From: Spirometra erinaceieuropaei
Taxonomy: Eukaryota; Platyhelminthes; Cestoda; Diphyllobothriidea; Diphyllobothriidae
NCBI GenBank assembly: GCA_902702965.1
Contig: CACRXP010000037.1
Span: 1,070,572-1,134,571 of the forward strand
Reading direction: 5' to 3'
Length of the DNA stretch: 64,000 nucleotides
Each line of letters opens with the position of its first letter. Position 1 is the stretch's first letter. A model generated the notes under the pieces. The model made no database searches, had not been told where the DNA came from, and saw only the letters and a list, made by a program, of their open reading frames with translations. The position numbers and the translations under genes are program-made. Shown one piece after another: positions 47,106 through 60,079 of the stretch.

Positions 47106-47574
47106 GTGGGTAATGTCATTTGAGTTTATTCGAATGAGTGTGTCAAATCATTCTGCAAGAATAACTTGACATAAATTGACAAGGGGTCTTATTAACCCTA
47201 AAGGTCCCGATAAACGACTGTTGGCTCCACTTTATTTGAAAATGATCAGGACATGTTACGTTTTTGATAAATACTGAATGGTGTAAGAAAGAAAATTATC
47301 GCATGCTGCCAAGCCGGTGTGGATGTTTGACACTGACGGCTCAACCGTCGACTCCGACGATTTCGTTCATGTACGACACAGCAAGGTGGGAGCAAGAGGG
47401 GGTGGTTTACACATGGAATAGTTTATAGTGAGAGTAGACTTGCGCCGCGTTAACCGAACTCTCACCTTCTCTCCCACGTGGGCCTAGTGTCACAGAAGAG
47501 TCAAGAAGTCCGGGATCAGGAGAGGACGCGGGGATTGACCCGACATGAACCCGAAATTTGGCGTGTCACCACGA

Positions 47575-47710
47575 AAACTTCGTCAGTCCCTTGTGCATGA
47601 AACACCCGTATCTGCTTTCATCTGTGAGGATGGTTTCGAGCAGGTATCCGGAACGTCGGGTGAATAAAGCCCTTGTCCCAGCGACCCTGTCTCGTTCTTC
47701 ACGACTGCAT
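47575..47710 (+). mobile_element. Solo PLE A-type 3' end
   Basis: Resembles 62970-63085 and the reverse complement of the 17.7-kb PLE end: CTTGTGCATGAAACACCCGT, a decayed hammerhead (47618-47660, core and GAAA both mutated), GAATAAAG and CTTGTCCCAGCG. No coding part remains. Confidence 0.7.
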
Positions 47711-49494
47711 CCTGGGACTCGTCTCTTCGCTTCAATTGGAATTCTATGATTATGTTCGACAAGAAGAGATGCCAATCACTAAAGTAATTTATAAAAATTC
47801 AAAGATTGCTCAAATAGTTGCGATTTGTAACAGTGGAGTGTAACATATTCATTCTTGGCAAGCTGAATAATATGTCTATTCACAGACCTCTTCGCCTACA
47901 TAACCTATCAATGAAGGGCATAAAGCGACAGTATCAATAGCGATTTTAAATTTGGTCGTTTGTGGGCAAATTTATACAAATTCCAAGTCTGCCATATGTG
48001 AACGACTGTAATATTTTTCTACCTGAATTCTGTATATAACTCCTTTCGCTTGAAGAGACTAATTATTTCGCCCGTTTTCAATAGCTCTCTTTTAAAATGT
48101 CACCGCTTATATCAGTCGTCTTTACTATTTCTGTTAAACTTATAAATATTATTTGTTCTTTGCTGACGACGACAACTGAAGGCGAATTCTTTTTTCGATT
48201 TTCTGTAGGAATCTGAGACTCTTGTTTTATTCCAACACATGTTTATACGGATACTGAACAATGCCGCATTTAGAAACAACCTCCCATGTCGACTGACGTA
48301 CTTATCCGCATATAAAATCTGAAAAGGCGTGCAATGTGTGGGGCATAGTAGAGAAAAAAATCAAAGCAGACTGCTGTCATGATTTCAGAAAACGCAGCAG
48401 CTTAAGAAACAAAAAAATCTCAGTTTGCATCCAATGACTGTCATTTCATGTATACAAAGGAGTTATGTCCTTCTTAAACAACTTGTCGCATGGAAATACG
48501 TTTAAATCCGTTCTAGTGAGGAATGGTGTCAGTCTACGGGCCCATGTTAAATTGCCTTAGAATATAATTGAGTCATTCTACCCCAAACACAGACTAACGC
48601 GAATGGTAGCGAAAAAAATGATATTATCTTGCGCAGAAGACAGTGGCATTCCGACTGAATTTCATCTGTAGGACTCAATGGTACATAAATGGTGTTTAGT
48701 TTTGTTTGATACTTTTGATAGAGAGGCGGGCATTTCTAGCAAAAGCCAACAGACTAATGCGAACCCCCACCAATTCCATCTTAGCCTAGGTCCGAGAAAC
48801 CCTTAAGTCTCTTAGCAGAAGTAATTTGGCGCAAATTCCTGTAACAACACAGTCGTCGCATTAAGAATGTTTTTTGCAAAGTTTCAAACGGTTTTTCGGC
48901 TATCTTTAGTGTCATTCGTTTAGTAAGACTAAAGAAGCATGAGGAATACCTTAAACAGGGAATAGAATAGTTACTCGGCAAAGCTCGGAACCGCGGCCTT
49001 ACTGGAAAATGGGAAGTTGGTGCACCTCTAATACCCCAAACTTAGTAATAGGGGTTTTATGGATGGGGCTAGGGGGAAACACCGAAATATGTGCGAAAAC
49101 TAAGAGAAAAACTGGGACATTAATGGTAACTGTGCTAGTTTGATTAAACGAGTACTAGAATCTCAGCGTGAGCAGCGCGAGATACGAAAACTCGCTGTAA
49201 GAATCCATTAAAAAGCAACTCCAATAAGAGTAATGATAACTGGCCTCTCAATGTAACTGATATTAAACCGCCCAAGTAGGTAACTAGTAAGACGGAGGCT
49301 ATACATGAAAGTTGCAGAAAAAGGGAAAGAAACTGACACTAAACTCTATCTCCAATTATTGTAGACTGGACACTCAGTCGGACTTAAAAAGAAAGCTTAA
49401 TTCTAACGGTAAGACAAAATTGAGTAAGCAATCGCCGATCGCAACGGTAAACAATCAATCTAACTCCAAACTGAACACGAACAACTTCTCCTAG

Positions 49495-49600
49495 CCCGCA
49501 ACATAGCGCAAACCTTAGTCCTAAACCTAACCCATATCTTCCAGCCCCAATCATAACCCTAGTCGCCTAACAACGAACCCCCAAGCCCAATCCTAAGCAT
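49495..49600 (-). repeat. Degenerate CCCTAA-like array
   Basis: Irregular units such as CCTAAACCTAACCC and CATAACCCTAG, the inverse orientation of the block at 45.9 kb. Confidence 0.5.
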
Positions 49601-49804
49601 GGGTGTACAAACTGTAGCACAATTACTGGAGTTAATACAAGTAGTAAAGCAATGGATTGTTGGCCAAAGCAGGCTGCATTTCCGAGGCTCACAAATTGCT
49701 ATTCAAATGCACTGAATGTCATAACATATACAGTCAGTTTCCCAAAAATGCGGCCAGTTGAACTCGGTCAGTCTATTGACATGACTGCTCGTCCGACGCA
49801 ATAC

Positions 49805-50175
49805 GACAATGTCTACGTGTGCCCCACAGCAAGGTGAAGTAAGCACGGTGACTTGCGTGTGAATCAGTTTATAGTGAATGTAGACTTGCGCAACATCCGC
49901 AGCACTCTTTTCTCCTCCCGCACCTGGAAACGGTGTTGTGACAGAGTCATGAGGACCGAAGACCGGGAATGGCGTACAACTCTACACCTCCTTGTTCAAA
50001 ACAAATACTAAACCAGGATTTTGACCAGTAAAAACAACAGCGGAAAAAACGTGGATGACCGAGCAGTCATACACACGACCTGCTTACCCAGTGGGTGTGC
50101 AAGCGCATGTCTCAGCAGGGAACCAGGTACCAGAGAACTTCCAGCGCACACCAGGCTGGTAACATGCAGACACGA
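49805..50175 (-). repeat. R2 dispersed repeat
   Basis: Minus-strand copy that starts with GTGCCCCACAGCAAGGTGAA on the plus strand and runs to AGCGCACACCAGGCTGGTAA. It is closely related to the copies at 8.2 and 54.7 kb. Confidence 0.7.
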
Positions 50176-50862
50176 CCAAACCCAGGCATCGGCTTCACTG
50201 TATTTTCACAGATGGGGTAGGCATGAAAACACATTATTCTGCGAGGTTCGGATTAGACTTAATGCCAAACTTCTGTAATTTAGGCGATTTTGCTAGCAAC
50301 AGTCACAAAACATATTCCAAATATAAATGTACACAAATATTTCATTTTCCAGTCGGTATGTGTTGCAGCAGACCCCAAAGAGTATATTATTGACTGATTT
50401 CAAAAGTGTCTGTAAACAGAAAATATTGTCTGACCTACTTTGTACTACTTCGAACTATGGAATTAATCTCGAATCCCACTGATTCCGCTGATGATCCATT
50501 GGAACTTTACTCAGAAAATTGCGTTATGCTATACCAAGAAACCGCGCATGCTAAGAACCAGGTTACTTGCCATTATTTTTCCCGGATATGAAATTACAGT
50601 TATTCTCCACAAAAAGGAGAAACTTAAAGTTCCGTATTAAAGCCATTTCCTGGGCACTTTCATCTGCATAAACCTGACATTCGAAGCTTCACAGTATTTC
50701 GTTATTGAAAAATTAGATAGTAAATTGACGTTTTGTAGAACAACCTGCGTTTTAAATCATTTTAATACGATGTGAAAAACGATGTCAAACTTGGTATGTA
50801 CCATTATGAGACAAGAGGTCGCGTATGTAGACGATGGGGACGAATCGTTGTTTGCTTACATA

Positions 50863-52171
50863 AAGTAGGTGGGCTAAATCTAGAAATGTCAACCGAAATT
50901 CTTAAATATGTTTTCGTCTCGAATAAATTAAATAAGTAGGATTCATATTGACCCAACTTTAAAAAACTCGCCGCATCGGTGGAATTGGAACCCTCGCAGT
51001 AAGGGGGAGGCTTTAGTACAGCCAACGCTCTAACCACCTGAGCTACGTGGCCCCGCCGGACGACGCGAGTTTAATCACATTTGGGTCAAGTTATCCGCCC
51101 AACCTACTGCAACGTCTGGAATCCACCAAATCTGATACAGTAATTTGACTGCCCAAGCAGGATTTCCTAAGTAATTCACCTAGAATCGACCAGATGACTA
51201 CTAGGCTCACGTAATTCATTGAGTAATTCCATAAGTAGGATTGTAAAATCAATAAACGAGCAGCATAATTCTATAATAATTCTTTAGTAATACTGTAGTT
51301 ATTCTGTGATTCAATTACCTCAGGATGCCGGCTTTCGAAAGAACTTCTTTCCACCTGCATACATAAACAGTACATTGCAGAAAACGCCTACTTCAGTAGC
51401 ATGCAATTTTCTCATTGATTTTCGATGCTCTTAAATATTCAATTATATTTAATGGAAAACATGAAGACAAATATTGATTCCCTTACTAATTGTGTAAAAC
51501 ATAACTTCTTCCAATTATATACTTAGATGAAGAATATAGTTCTGTTTTAAAAACGATTACATTTGTGAGATTTTTCAATACTGTGAAATGGCCTTTTTAT
51601 AAAATGTCCTGTCTCAATATTTGCCAATGTGGCTTTTAAAGTTAACAATATGGCTCAATTCCACTGCTAAATTTTATGAACCCCAAGTAGTCTCCTCTTA
51701 ATACCGTAGAGAAATGCATGGTTTTCCGTACGCGGAAAATATACGGCTTGTAGTTTGGAAACCCTGAATGCAAGTGTAACGGCAGATCGGGTTCAAAACT
51801 ATTCGGGGATGTGAAAAGATTTTGAAAACTAAATCATGCCCTTTGTTTGGACATAAAATTGAAAAAAGGCGCACTTTTCTACCGAATGAGTAGAAGAATA
51901 AATATCTTTATGCATGTTTTCCATGAAATATAATTGAATTTATAAGGGCATCGAAAATCAATGAGACAAAAGCATGCCATTTAAGTAACCAGTTTTTACA
52001 AAGTATCCTTTTTGTATGCCACCGGAAAAAAGTTTATTCGAAAGCCGGCATCCTGAGGCAAATGACTTATTATTGAATGATGCTGCACGATGATTAGTTT
52101 TATAACGTTACCCTAAACAAAAGCGCATTTCTGAATTTCGGTTGACATTTCAGGAGTTAGCCGACCTACTG
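50863..52171. mobile_element. Palindromic MITE R1, interrupted by a SINE
   Basis: The left end (C to A changed: TA-AAGTAGGTGGGCTAA) and the inverted right end GACCTACTG-TA (to 52171) match R1 termini. Minus the SINE it is about 1.01 kb. The gene A intron lacks it at the equivalent place, so it inserted after the gene duplication or was lost cleanly from gene A. Confidence 0.82.
50944..51230 (-). mobile_element. tRNA-like SINE inserted in R1
   Basis: A 287-bp insertion flanked by the 12-bp duplication ATAAGTAGGATT (50932-50943 and 51231-51242). The minus strand carries an A-box TAGCTCAGGTGGTTAGAGC (51045-51027), a B-box GGGTTCCAATTCC (50993-50981) and a T-run (50966-50961). The tRNA-like part is at the 3' side, preceded by about 170 bp of unique sequence. 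Confidence 0.8.
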
Positions 52172-52231
52172 TATAATTTTAAGCACCCACTACAGATGCA
52201 TTTAAATGGTGTTTTTCGTGTTATTTTTTAG

Positions 52232-52310
52232 CTGCAACTCTCAATTTATTGGATTCAGTGGAAGAAACGGCGAACAAATCATAAATTTCTCAAAGCATGG
52301 ATGTAGATAT
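52232..52310 (+). CDS. Gene B exon 3: astacin catalytic domain, middle part
   Basis: Acceptor TTATTTTTTAG, then CNSQFIGFSGRNGEQ ending KHGCRY, then donor GTAAGT. It is 79 nt, the same length, phases and cysteines as gene A exon 3. The residues between the cysteines differ at several positions, but the glycine and glutamine anchors are kept. Confidence 0.92.
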
Positions 52311-52398
52311 GTAAGTGAAATTGCGGGGTTTTCGAAGTTTTCCAGTTTTCCACAGTTGAGTCAATATGAATTGTTGAAAATCTGCCAAAAACATCTAC

Positions 52399-52672
52399 GA
52401 ATTACGTGGGCCTAGTAATTATCTGGTGGATTCCGGGTGAAGTATTTAGGAGATCCTGCTTGGGCAGCCAACTGAATGCATCATATTTCGTGGATTCCAG
52501 ACTTGGCAGTAGGTTAGGTGGGTAACTTGACCCGAATCTAATTAAACGCGCGTCACCCGGCAGAACCTTGTAGCTCAGGTGATTAGAGCGTTGGCTTTAC
52601 TAAAGCCTTCACCTTACTGTCGTGGGTTCGAATCCCACCGAGGAGCTGATTTTTTCACAGCTGAAAGTTGGA
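52399..52672 (+). mobile_element. tRNA-like SINE, second copy
   Basis: Aligns with the reverse complement of 50944-51230 from GAATTACGTG onward. A-box TAGCTCAGGTGATTAGAGC (52571-52589), B-box GGGTTCGAATCCC (52624-52636, perfect) and T-run (52650-52655) are present. A piece like the SINE tail (GTTGAGTCAATATGAATTG, near 52355) lies just upstream, as if a second unit was once adjacent. It is not a plain tRNA gene: the anticodon arm and acceptor stem are irregular. Confidence 0.75.
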
Positions 52673-55600
52673 AGGATCTTAGATAAAGAAAATATATTAG
52701 TTATAATTAGCTTGACAACAAACTCTTAATATAACGTCTCCAATTGCAGTACGTCGCCAATGCATCCGTTAAAGGACTCTAACCCCCTTTTCTCTGATGT
52801 TGGCGCACCGCGACGGTCGTCACGCATCAACAAGCGCCAGCTGGGAAATATACAATACCCAAGGTAGTCGTTAATGAAAGCCGCATCACAGATGAAGATT
52901 AGTCTACTACTTTAGCAAGAGCCCTATCAAGCACTAAATAATTCGAAGTTTACATGACAACTGATTTTTTGGGAAAGCTACATTATATAATCCTACAACA
53001 TAAATCTGAACAAAGCCTAACCGTCCTTCTCAAACTGTTCTGCGCAGGGTTCGGACGAAAAAACTTATCGAAATCAGTCGAAATTTCTGAACAACTTCTA
53101 CTTAAAATGCATCTAACGATACTGCGGAGGAAATGTCAAACGGGAACTCTGGAGACTGATTAATGAGCGCCTGCCTGCGAAGCGTTACTGTGACTAAGTT
53201 GCTAACGGTCTTTTCATGTAAGTGTAAAAAATACTGCACGACAGGGATAATTTGAGGACCCAAATCAAGTGTTTTGGAACCCGTTAAGATTCCTGGGAAA
53301 CGCTTGTAAAGGTTTATCGGAATTACTGATCTGCTTCAAAACGGCAGGAATCAGTTTCAGGAGCAACCAAACGCAAGAGTTCGTAACAAAGATGTAATAA
53401 CGAATGACCGAAGTGCTTCGGAACAGACTTGCCAGCGTCTGCATGCACTGAACATGTTAGTGGTGTTAATCTACGATTAAGCCCTAACTGGTTTCATTGG
53501 AGACCTTCCTATCAATAGCAGTATCAGCACGACCACTTAACCATCCTACATACAGTTCTACCCCTTTAAGCATAATGAGACGTCCCTTGTTTAATTTTTA
53601 AAGAAAATTAGGGCGCGAACTGGAGAAAATTCTTCGAAAGAGACCTATTCAGGCACGACTTGCTTACGCGCTGACCGCTCAAAGAGGTTCGCGTGTGTCA
53701 TGCATAGACGCCTTAAATGCGACCTTAGCAGTCACATTCATTGAGACAGACAAAATACGCTAGCAGTGTCGACACAGTGCCAGACTACTTCCACTGCGAC
53801 CGTACATGTGTTTCGCCCGTTCTTTTGGTCGAAAACCCCTCCAATTCATGCCAGCACAACTAAAGAGCTACTGATGCGGCCAAATCTCTTAAACAACGCC
53901 TAGTAACGGGCAAAACCAAAGGCAGAAAAACGTATTTCTGCCACGACTCAAGTTAATTTGAGCAAAAAACGTGGTAATGTTATGGGGGGAATATCAGCCA
54001 GGTAGTGGCAGGTATCGATAAGGCCCTATGAATGATCAGCTATTACATAAGCTTGTCAACCGTTTTGGCATGAAGGGAATGAGAAGTGAAGGAGTGAAAC
54101 CAGCATTGTGCAATTCGCCACCGGTATAATCTAAATAACGTGAAACTCATCATCGTCACAATCTCCTTATATACCTCTACAACCAGTGCGTCAAATTCTC
54201 GCGCTTACGGGTTATGTAGCACTGCCTAGTCACCCCACTAACATGGGTGTCATTTCTAATGGCGGAGCATTAAGCACCAGCCAATTTCAGCAGTCTCCTG
54301 GGAGTTAATTATCTCCCCTCAGGGAGACAATGTCTAAGTACATGCGGACAAGGGAGTGAAAAATTCGCCGTAGAAAGCGCTTGTTGCATTCAAGAGTAAG
54401 GCTACCATAACTACGCAAACATATTCAGCATTGAATTACAGCTCCATAGCCATAGTGAAGTCACAAATTTTATCAGACAAGTGTGTTCGTTCTCCTTTGA
54501 TAACCTGGAAACCAGTTAAATGGTCTGAAGAAATTCTTCTCTTACCGTTGCATGCTCTTTCTGTTGACGATATGGAGATGGTCATGCAATGAGCAATTCT
54601 CGGTGAAATTTAATGCTGCACTATCTAATAAAACAAAACTTCGGCAACATGACACGACAGATAAACGGACATATGATAGTTTGACCGTCGCAATCCGACA
54701 ATGTCCACCGTGTGCCCCACAGCAAGGTAAAGTAGGCACGGTGACTTTCACGTGATTTAGTTTATGTTGAATGTAGACTTGCGCAACATCCATCGTACTC
54801 TCTTCCCCTCCCCCACCTGGATAGGATGTTGAGACAGAGTCATGAAGACAGGAGACAGGGAAGGGCGCGGGTGGATGACCAGACCCTCACCTAGACGTAC
54901 CACTCCACAGTCCCTGGTTCACAACCAGGATTTTGACCAGCAAATCAACGGCAGAAGAACGTGGATGACCCAGTAGTCATACACACCACCTGTGTACTCA
55001 ATGAGTGTGCAAGCGCTTCTACCAGCAGCGAACCAGGTACCGTAGAACTGCCAGTGCACACCAGGCTGCAAGGGTCATGGTTTGTTGATCGTGACATAGC
55101 AGCCGCTCCGAAATATTGGAAACTGACTTATACAAATATATGCATTTCTGCGGCGATAGAAATAGGAAGAGAAAGTGAGACTCAGTGCGAAATGCGACCT
55201 AAGTATTTGCCACAGAAGTCCTTGTGAAACAGAGGCTGATATTGACAGATCTCAATTTAGATGGAACCACAAAGAAGTCTAATCATTCATCCTCAAGACC
55301 AACGCCGTTTCCAAGGCCCACGCGAACGAACGGACCTTTACAAACAAAACCGCCGGGTTCTCGTGCCAGCCAACAGGGAGGCAGCAGAAAATAATGCGCA
55401 AAATGACTTGATTGTAATGTGAATCCTGAAGACATGAAACCTGTGACGTGATCCCAACCACGTCAACCTGCGCAATGAGTCCCACGAAGGGCAAGAATGT
55501 TCCCACAGTACGTTCGCCTATTTGAGAAAGGAATTCGATACAGCGAACAGACGCATTTTTCGAAAAATATTGATAAAATTCGAACGTTTATGAAAACGAC

Positions 55601-58113
55601 CACGTAGGATGAGGCACCTTAAAAACAAGTGGGCCCGTCTATTGAGGAATGGATTGATATTGGGTGCGGTCATTTTAACGAGCGGAGGAGATCTGAGTTA
55701 CGTAGACAGCAAAACATTTAAATAAACTCATGTTTTCCGCAGTCCACCTGGACGACTTCTTGCATAAACGAGCAACCATCAACGTTAGCCTTGGAACTAT
55801 TATTTTAAGAATGTCCACCTCGTCGGAAGCTCGAAAAAGTACGGTGCATAGCCGGTCCCCTGCTGGCAGTACGGATAACTGCCGAAAAATTGGTATTTCT
55901 TTGTCTGGGTATCTTTGTTTCAGGGCACATAAACTTACATGAACACCAAATCAACAGCCTCCGGAGTCATCTGAATGGATAAGGACACTAAGAATTTACA
56001 ATAACGAGAACACCGGAATACGTTTTATAAAAGTCGCAAAAGTCTCAAGGTCTACTCAAATCTTCCTAACGACATTGTGAAGTTTAATCACAGATCGCCT
56101 TTCTTCTCACGTCCTATTCTACCGTGAATTTATAATGGCAATGATAATGTCGTGCGCCTAACATCTAGCATCAGCGTCCACGTTGATCAGCAAGTCCTCA
56201 CATATCCTCGTGTTGGCCAAATTTTCCAAACACCGATTATCAACGCACCTCTGTTAAAATCTGATGACTGTTCTCATCTAACTGCCCGAATGCAATTTAA
56301 AGAAAAATACTGAACATCCTTTGTCGGTCTGCACGGGGACTTCTGGCAAAAGTGACGAGATTCCTTTCTCCTCACCTCTTTGCGAGTCTCGTTTTTTTCA
56401 TTTGCAACATTAATCGCTGGTGTATTTTAATTAATTACTTAGGCAACGGACTGTCAAAGTCGTATTTTGCTTGACTGCAAGGTTGGGATAATGAAGCTAT
56501 AACCGATGTAATAGAATTTTATTCGTCTGAACTTCCGGTTCCTCCAAAGTCAGCAACACATAATGATTACCTCGTTTTTATCTTCTTCTTTTGAAATTCT
56601 TTCTGTAATTCAGCTGTTCACTCAGATCATCGTAAATTGCTTCGGTGGCGGCTACGGTTGGAATAAGAATAAGGATCAGTCATATACCCTAATCCCAACG
56701 TTAGTTTAACTTCAGGATTAGGATTTAACGTTTTTGCACACACACACACACACACACAATTTCCATCTCAGGACTCCATTGCCCAGATTGAGTACTACCA
56801 GAGCTTCAAATACAAGCTGGGCCCGGTAAACCGTAACGACAGAGAAATTAGTTTGACCGATAATCGATCCTGGTTCTGGGATTACTGATAACATCCTCAC
56901 GGCCTGTCGCATCATAAAAGTTTCCACCTTTAGACCTTCTAACCAGGTGGGATACCAGCCATAGTGAAAGACAAGCGTAAATGGGCTAAGCAATCGCGGT
57001 ACTCAATCCGGAAATAGACAATAAAGCGCAACACTTGATCTGCATACTAAATAGACTTTTTTTGTCCAGCACAACTTGAGGAAACTGGTAAGAAGAGATT
57101 ACTCAAAACTGCAAAATCGGGGCATAGTTGAAATGCTTAAGTCCTTCAGAAACCTTCCGACTGCTGGCGTGTTGTTCATGCCTATGCGCTGTTTTGCTTA
57201 AGATTCCGGTTGAGGAATCATAAAAGTCTGCTTTATACGCTTAAAGTTCGCAAGTCTTTTGTTACCATACAAGCTATGGCAAAACTGCCAATTTATTATG
57301 TCTGTCATTTAGCAATGTTCGTTCAAGTGAGCTGTCTGCCAGACATAAGAATTTACATCATGATTTGCACCCCCTACTGTTAGGGTACAAAGTCTTAGCC
57401 GGAACACCGGCTTCCGATTTAATGTCAGGCAAACCAGTCGCTAACTCAGCCAGTTTACAGTAAAGAACAAAATAGAGATGTCCTCGTTTTACATTTCCCA
57501 AGACTACATGCGATTATAATAAAAGTAACTTATTTTTGGCTAATGTGGAAGGAGGGTCTTGGTCGTTAAACGCCTCTTACTTATGCATCAGTTCGTTCAG
57601 CCGGCCATACTCTTAACTCATCTTTGCAAGTTTACGTCTTTTATTCTTTTCTTTATCACACTGTAAGTCATTATGCGGTTGCCTTTTCGTGATCTATCGT
57701 ATAATATTCGGAGTCCACCTGATTTGGGAGGCCATGCAAATGAGCGTTAGCCTGTTACTTGGTGCACTTGCGTCTGTTTTAACCTTCATGTGGGAGAGCA
57801 ACTTTAGAATAAAGGTCATTTTGGATAGAAATGTTGTCTTTTAAAATACCACAGGCTTAATTAAGAGAATCTTAAACGGGCAACGCCTTTTAAGGTTTCA
57901 CAGTCATGATAGGAAACTTTATGTATTTGCTTTTGCAACCAAAGCAATTAAATGAACACATAAAAGTTACCCAATATTCCCGTGATATGGGAGTTCATTT
58001 TACAATGGGCCTGGGTACTAACACAGGACGAATTATCCAGGAGTTTATAATTTCAACTTCTACTTTCAGTCGCATGTCACTGCTAACCGCTTTGCTTATT
58101 TTTTTCCGACTAG
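52673..58113. other. Gene B intron 3 (main part)
   Basis: Mostly alignable by eye to gene A intron 3, with an R2 copy at 54690-55095 and a (CA)11 tract at 56737-56758. No exon seen. It lacks the R1 MITE present at 9646-10640 in gene A. Confidence 0.6.
54690..55095 (-). repeat. R2 dispersed repeat
   Basis: Counterpart of the copy at 8150-8650 at the paralogous place. Both share unusual flanks, so it is one insertion inherited by both genes. Confidence 0.72.
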
Positions 58114-58317
58114 TATGGACTTTATTTGCACGAACTGGGACATGTTATTGGCTTGGATCATGAACACATTAGAGCCGACAGAGACAGTTTTGTGGATGTT
58201 AGTTTGGAAGGTGTACCAAAAGACTACTGGGGCTTCTACGCAATGAAGAGTCGGGCTGAATTGCGCACCTACGGCACACCCTACGATCTCCAATCAGTTA
58301 TGCATTATGGACCTGGG
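58114..58317 (+). CDS. Gene B exon 4: astacin zinc-binding active site
   Basis: After acceptor CGACTAG: YGLYLHELGHVIGLDHEH, RADRDSFVDVSLEGVP and TPYDLQSVMHYGPG, then donor GTATGT. The zinc motif HELGHVIGLDHE and Met-turn SVMHY are intact. It is 204 nt in phase 0, like gene A exon 4. The final domain exon and any ShK exons must lie beyond 64000, since none is found to the right. The frame continues by chance past the donor. Confidence 0.95.
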
Positions 58318-58669
58318 GTATGTAAAATGTGCTTAAAACAAAAACTAACATTTGCTGGTTTGGTGGATGCACTTATTAATTACTGCTTATGCTGTCAACA
58401 TAGTTGTGATCTGGCGAACGTATTTGTGAAAAATAAGATAAGCATGGCCGTCCACCACCATCAACAGAAGCGTAAATGCCGTTTACCAACGCGCACAGAC
58501 CGAATGTTTCGTTGTTTATTTCCACGCCAGGTCATGTCTCTACGGCACATGAATCTGTGTTTTAAAAGCTGCGTAATTTAATTAGTCGCTCGGATCTCAC
58601 GTTTATGAGGGTGATCTAGAGATCAGATCTCAGGACCCAGTGCAACAGCAACCTAACAACCCCAACTGT
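58318..58669. other. Start of gene B intron 4
   Basis: The first part resembles 13071-13200 of gene A. No exon seen. Confidence 0.5.
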
Positions 58670-59640
58670 CGCCTCCACAACCGCCTTCATCGTCACCCCT
58701 GCACCAACCTATAGGACACTGACAATGACGACGACCTCGCTCACCACTAGTGATGATCACATTCTCGGGGCTCTCAGCCATCGATTACAGCCATTTCTAT
58801 CATCCCTGCCACAAAGCCTGCGACGACGGCTATGACTACCGCCTCTCCCATTCCCGCCACCGGTGAGAACACTCCCGACGCCTCGTCAACCACTACCCTC
58901 ACTATCACCGCCCCAACCACCTGCGACGTGTACCCAATCTTCACCTGCTCTCGCTCGATCGCACATTCGTCCCGCACGTTGGTCTGGTCGGTCACTTAGG
59001 CACCCATTACACTGTGACCGGCGCACCAGTGCCAGCAGCCCCGACACACATGCCACATCCGTCTCCACTCTTCGCACATTCACTCACCGCACGAGCCTAT
59101 TCGATAAAATGCGTACCCACGACGGCGGAATTGGCCGCAGTCCTGAAACACCAAGCATATCTTGTGCATGCAACCACTCTCCCATCCCCAGCCCTATTAA
59201 CTCCCCATCCACCAGCACGGCTACCACCAGCAGCATATTAGCCCCAACCGACTCAGCACCTCCAAACCTATCCTGTTGATACTGCCGCCGCACATACACA
59301 CCGCGCATTGGTCTGGTGAGTCACTTGCGAGTCCGTCACATGGAAACTGGCGAACCAGCGCCTGCACCATTAACTTACACACACTGCCAGCTTTGGTCTT
59401 GCACAATCAGCCATTGCATGGGCCTACTCGGTCACATGCGCCTCTACTAAAATCTATGATAAGTCACCGCCGACTAGACCACATCACAACACCCTTCTCC
59501 ATCAACACATGCATCATAGGCGAAGACCCCCAACACCACACAACACAGGTAGCTCTCACGTATGTGAGAAGTGTGTTCCTCAGCGTGTCAGTCACATGTG
59601 CGATCGTAGCAGTCTATCCCGCCAAGTGAAGTTCCGATAT
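58670..59640 (+). pseudogene. Degenerate C2H2-finger ORF of LINE family
   Basis: Across three frames: DRTFVPHVGLVGHLGTH (finger without its cysteines), FTHRTSLFDKMRTHDGGIG and YCRRTYTPRIGLVSHLRVRH, separated by Pro/Ser/Thr-rich linkers. Several frameshifts are present. It is the same family as the copy at 61.1-61.8 kb. Confidence 0.65.
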
Positions 59641-60079
59641 GCGTATGAGGGACCAGGTCCCGCGTATTGCACGCGCAGACGTTGTGCACTTAGCTCTGTC
59701 AGCCGCCTCTACCAATCTGAATATTAATTGGTTTACATGCTTGGACAGTCGACTGGTGCATGGGATAATGTAGAGCAAGTGAGATTGACACTCGGCGCAT
59801 AGTTCTCCACTATAAGCAATCTGGCGCGCTTGTGACTGTCGGTGGCTTTGAAGACTACCAAATGACGGAGAACTCGGTCCTCCCAGGAGGACGGTGAGTC
59901 AGGCTGCAATGGGTCCTTCCTAAAGTGATCATTATGACGTTCCCACTCATTTGGGATCTGAGCCGTCCCATTGCCTTGCTGTGTGAAGTTCTGGTCATTT
60001 GTACGTTGTGCTTCAGAGGGTGTGCTGACTTCGGGTTTTGTGCTAGCTTCGGGTTTTTGTCGTGCCAGCCACCTACGGC
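59641..60079. other. Unassigned spacer
   Basis: Between finger remnant and R2. A minus-strand frame (60158-59733) is open but has no motif that I recognise. Confidence 0.35.

Larger units (their letters stand above)
47106..52231. other. Gene B intron 2
   Basis: Holds R2 copies (about 47410-47560 and 49805-50175), a PLE 3' end (47575-47710), a CCCTAA-like degenerate block, and an R1 MITE with a nested SINE. Parts match gene A intron 2. At 6021-6050 the gene A intron shows the site without the R1 insertion. Confidence 0.6.

Noticed and set aside
47618..47660. Fifth hammerhead ribozyme
   Set aside because: Position and stems match, but CUGAUGA and GAAA are both altered, so only a relic is claimed.
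52571..52655. A functional tRNA gene
   Set aside because: A and B boxes are good but acceptor and anticodon stems are irregular, and the unit is repeated within a larger mobile sequence.
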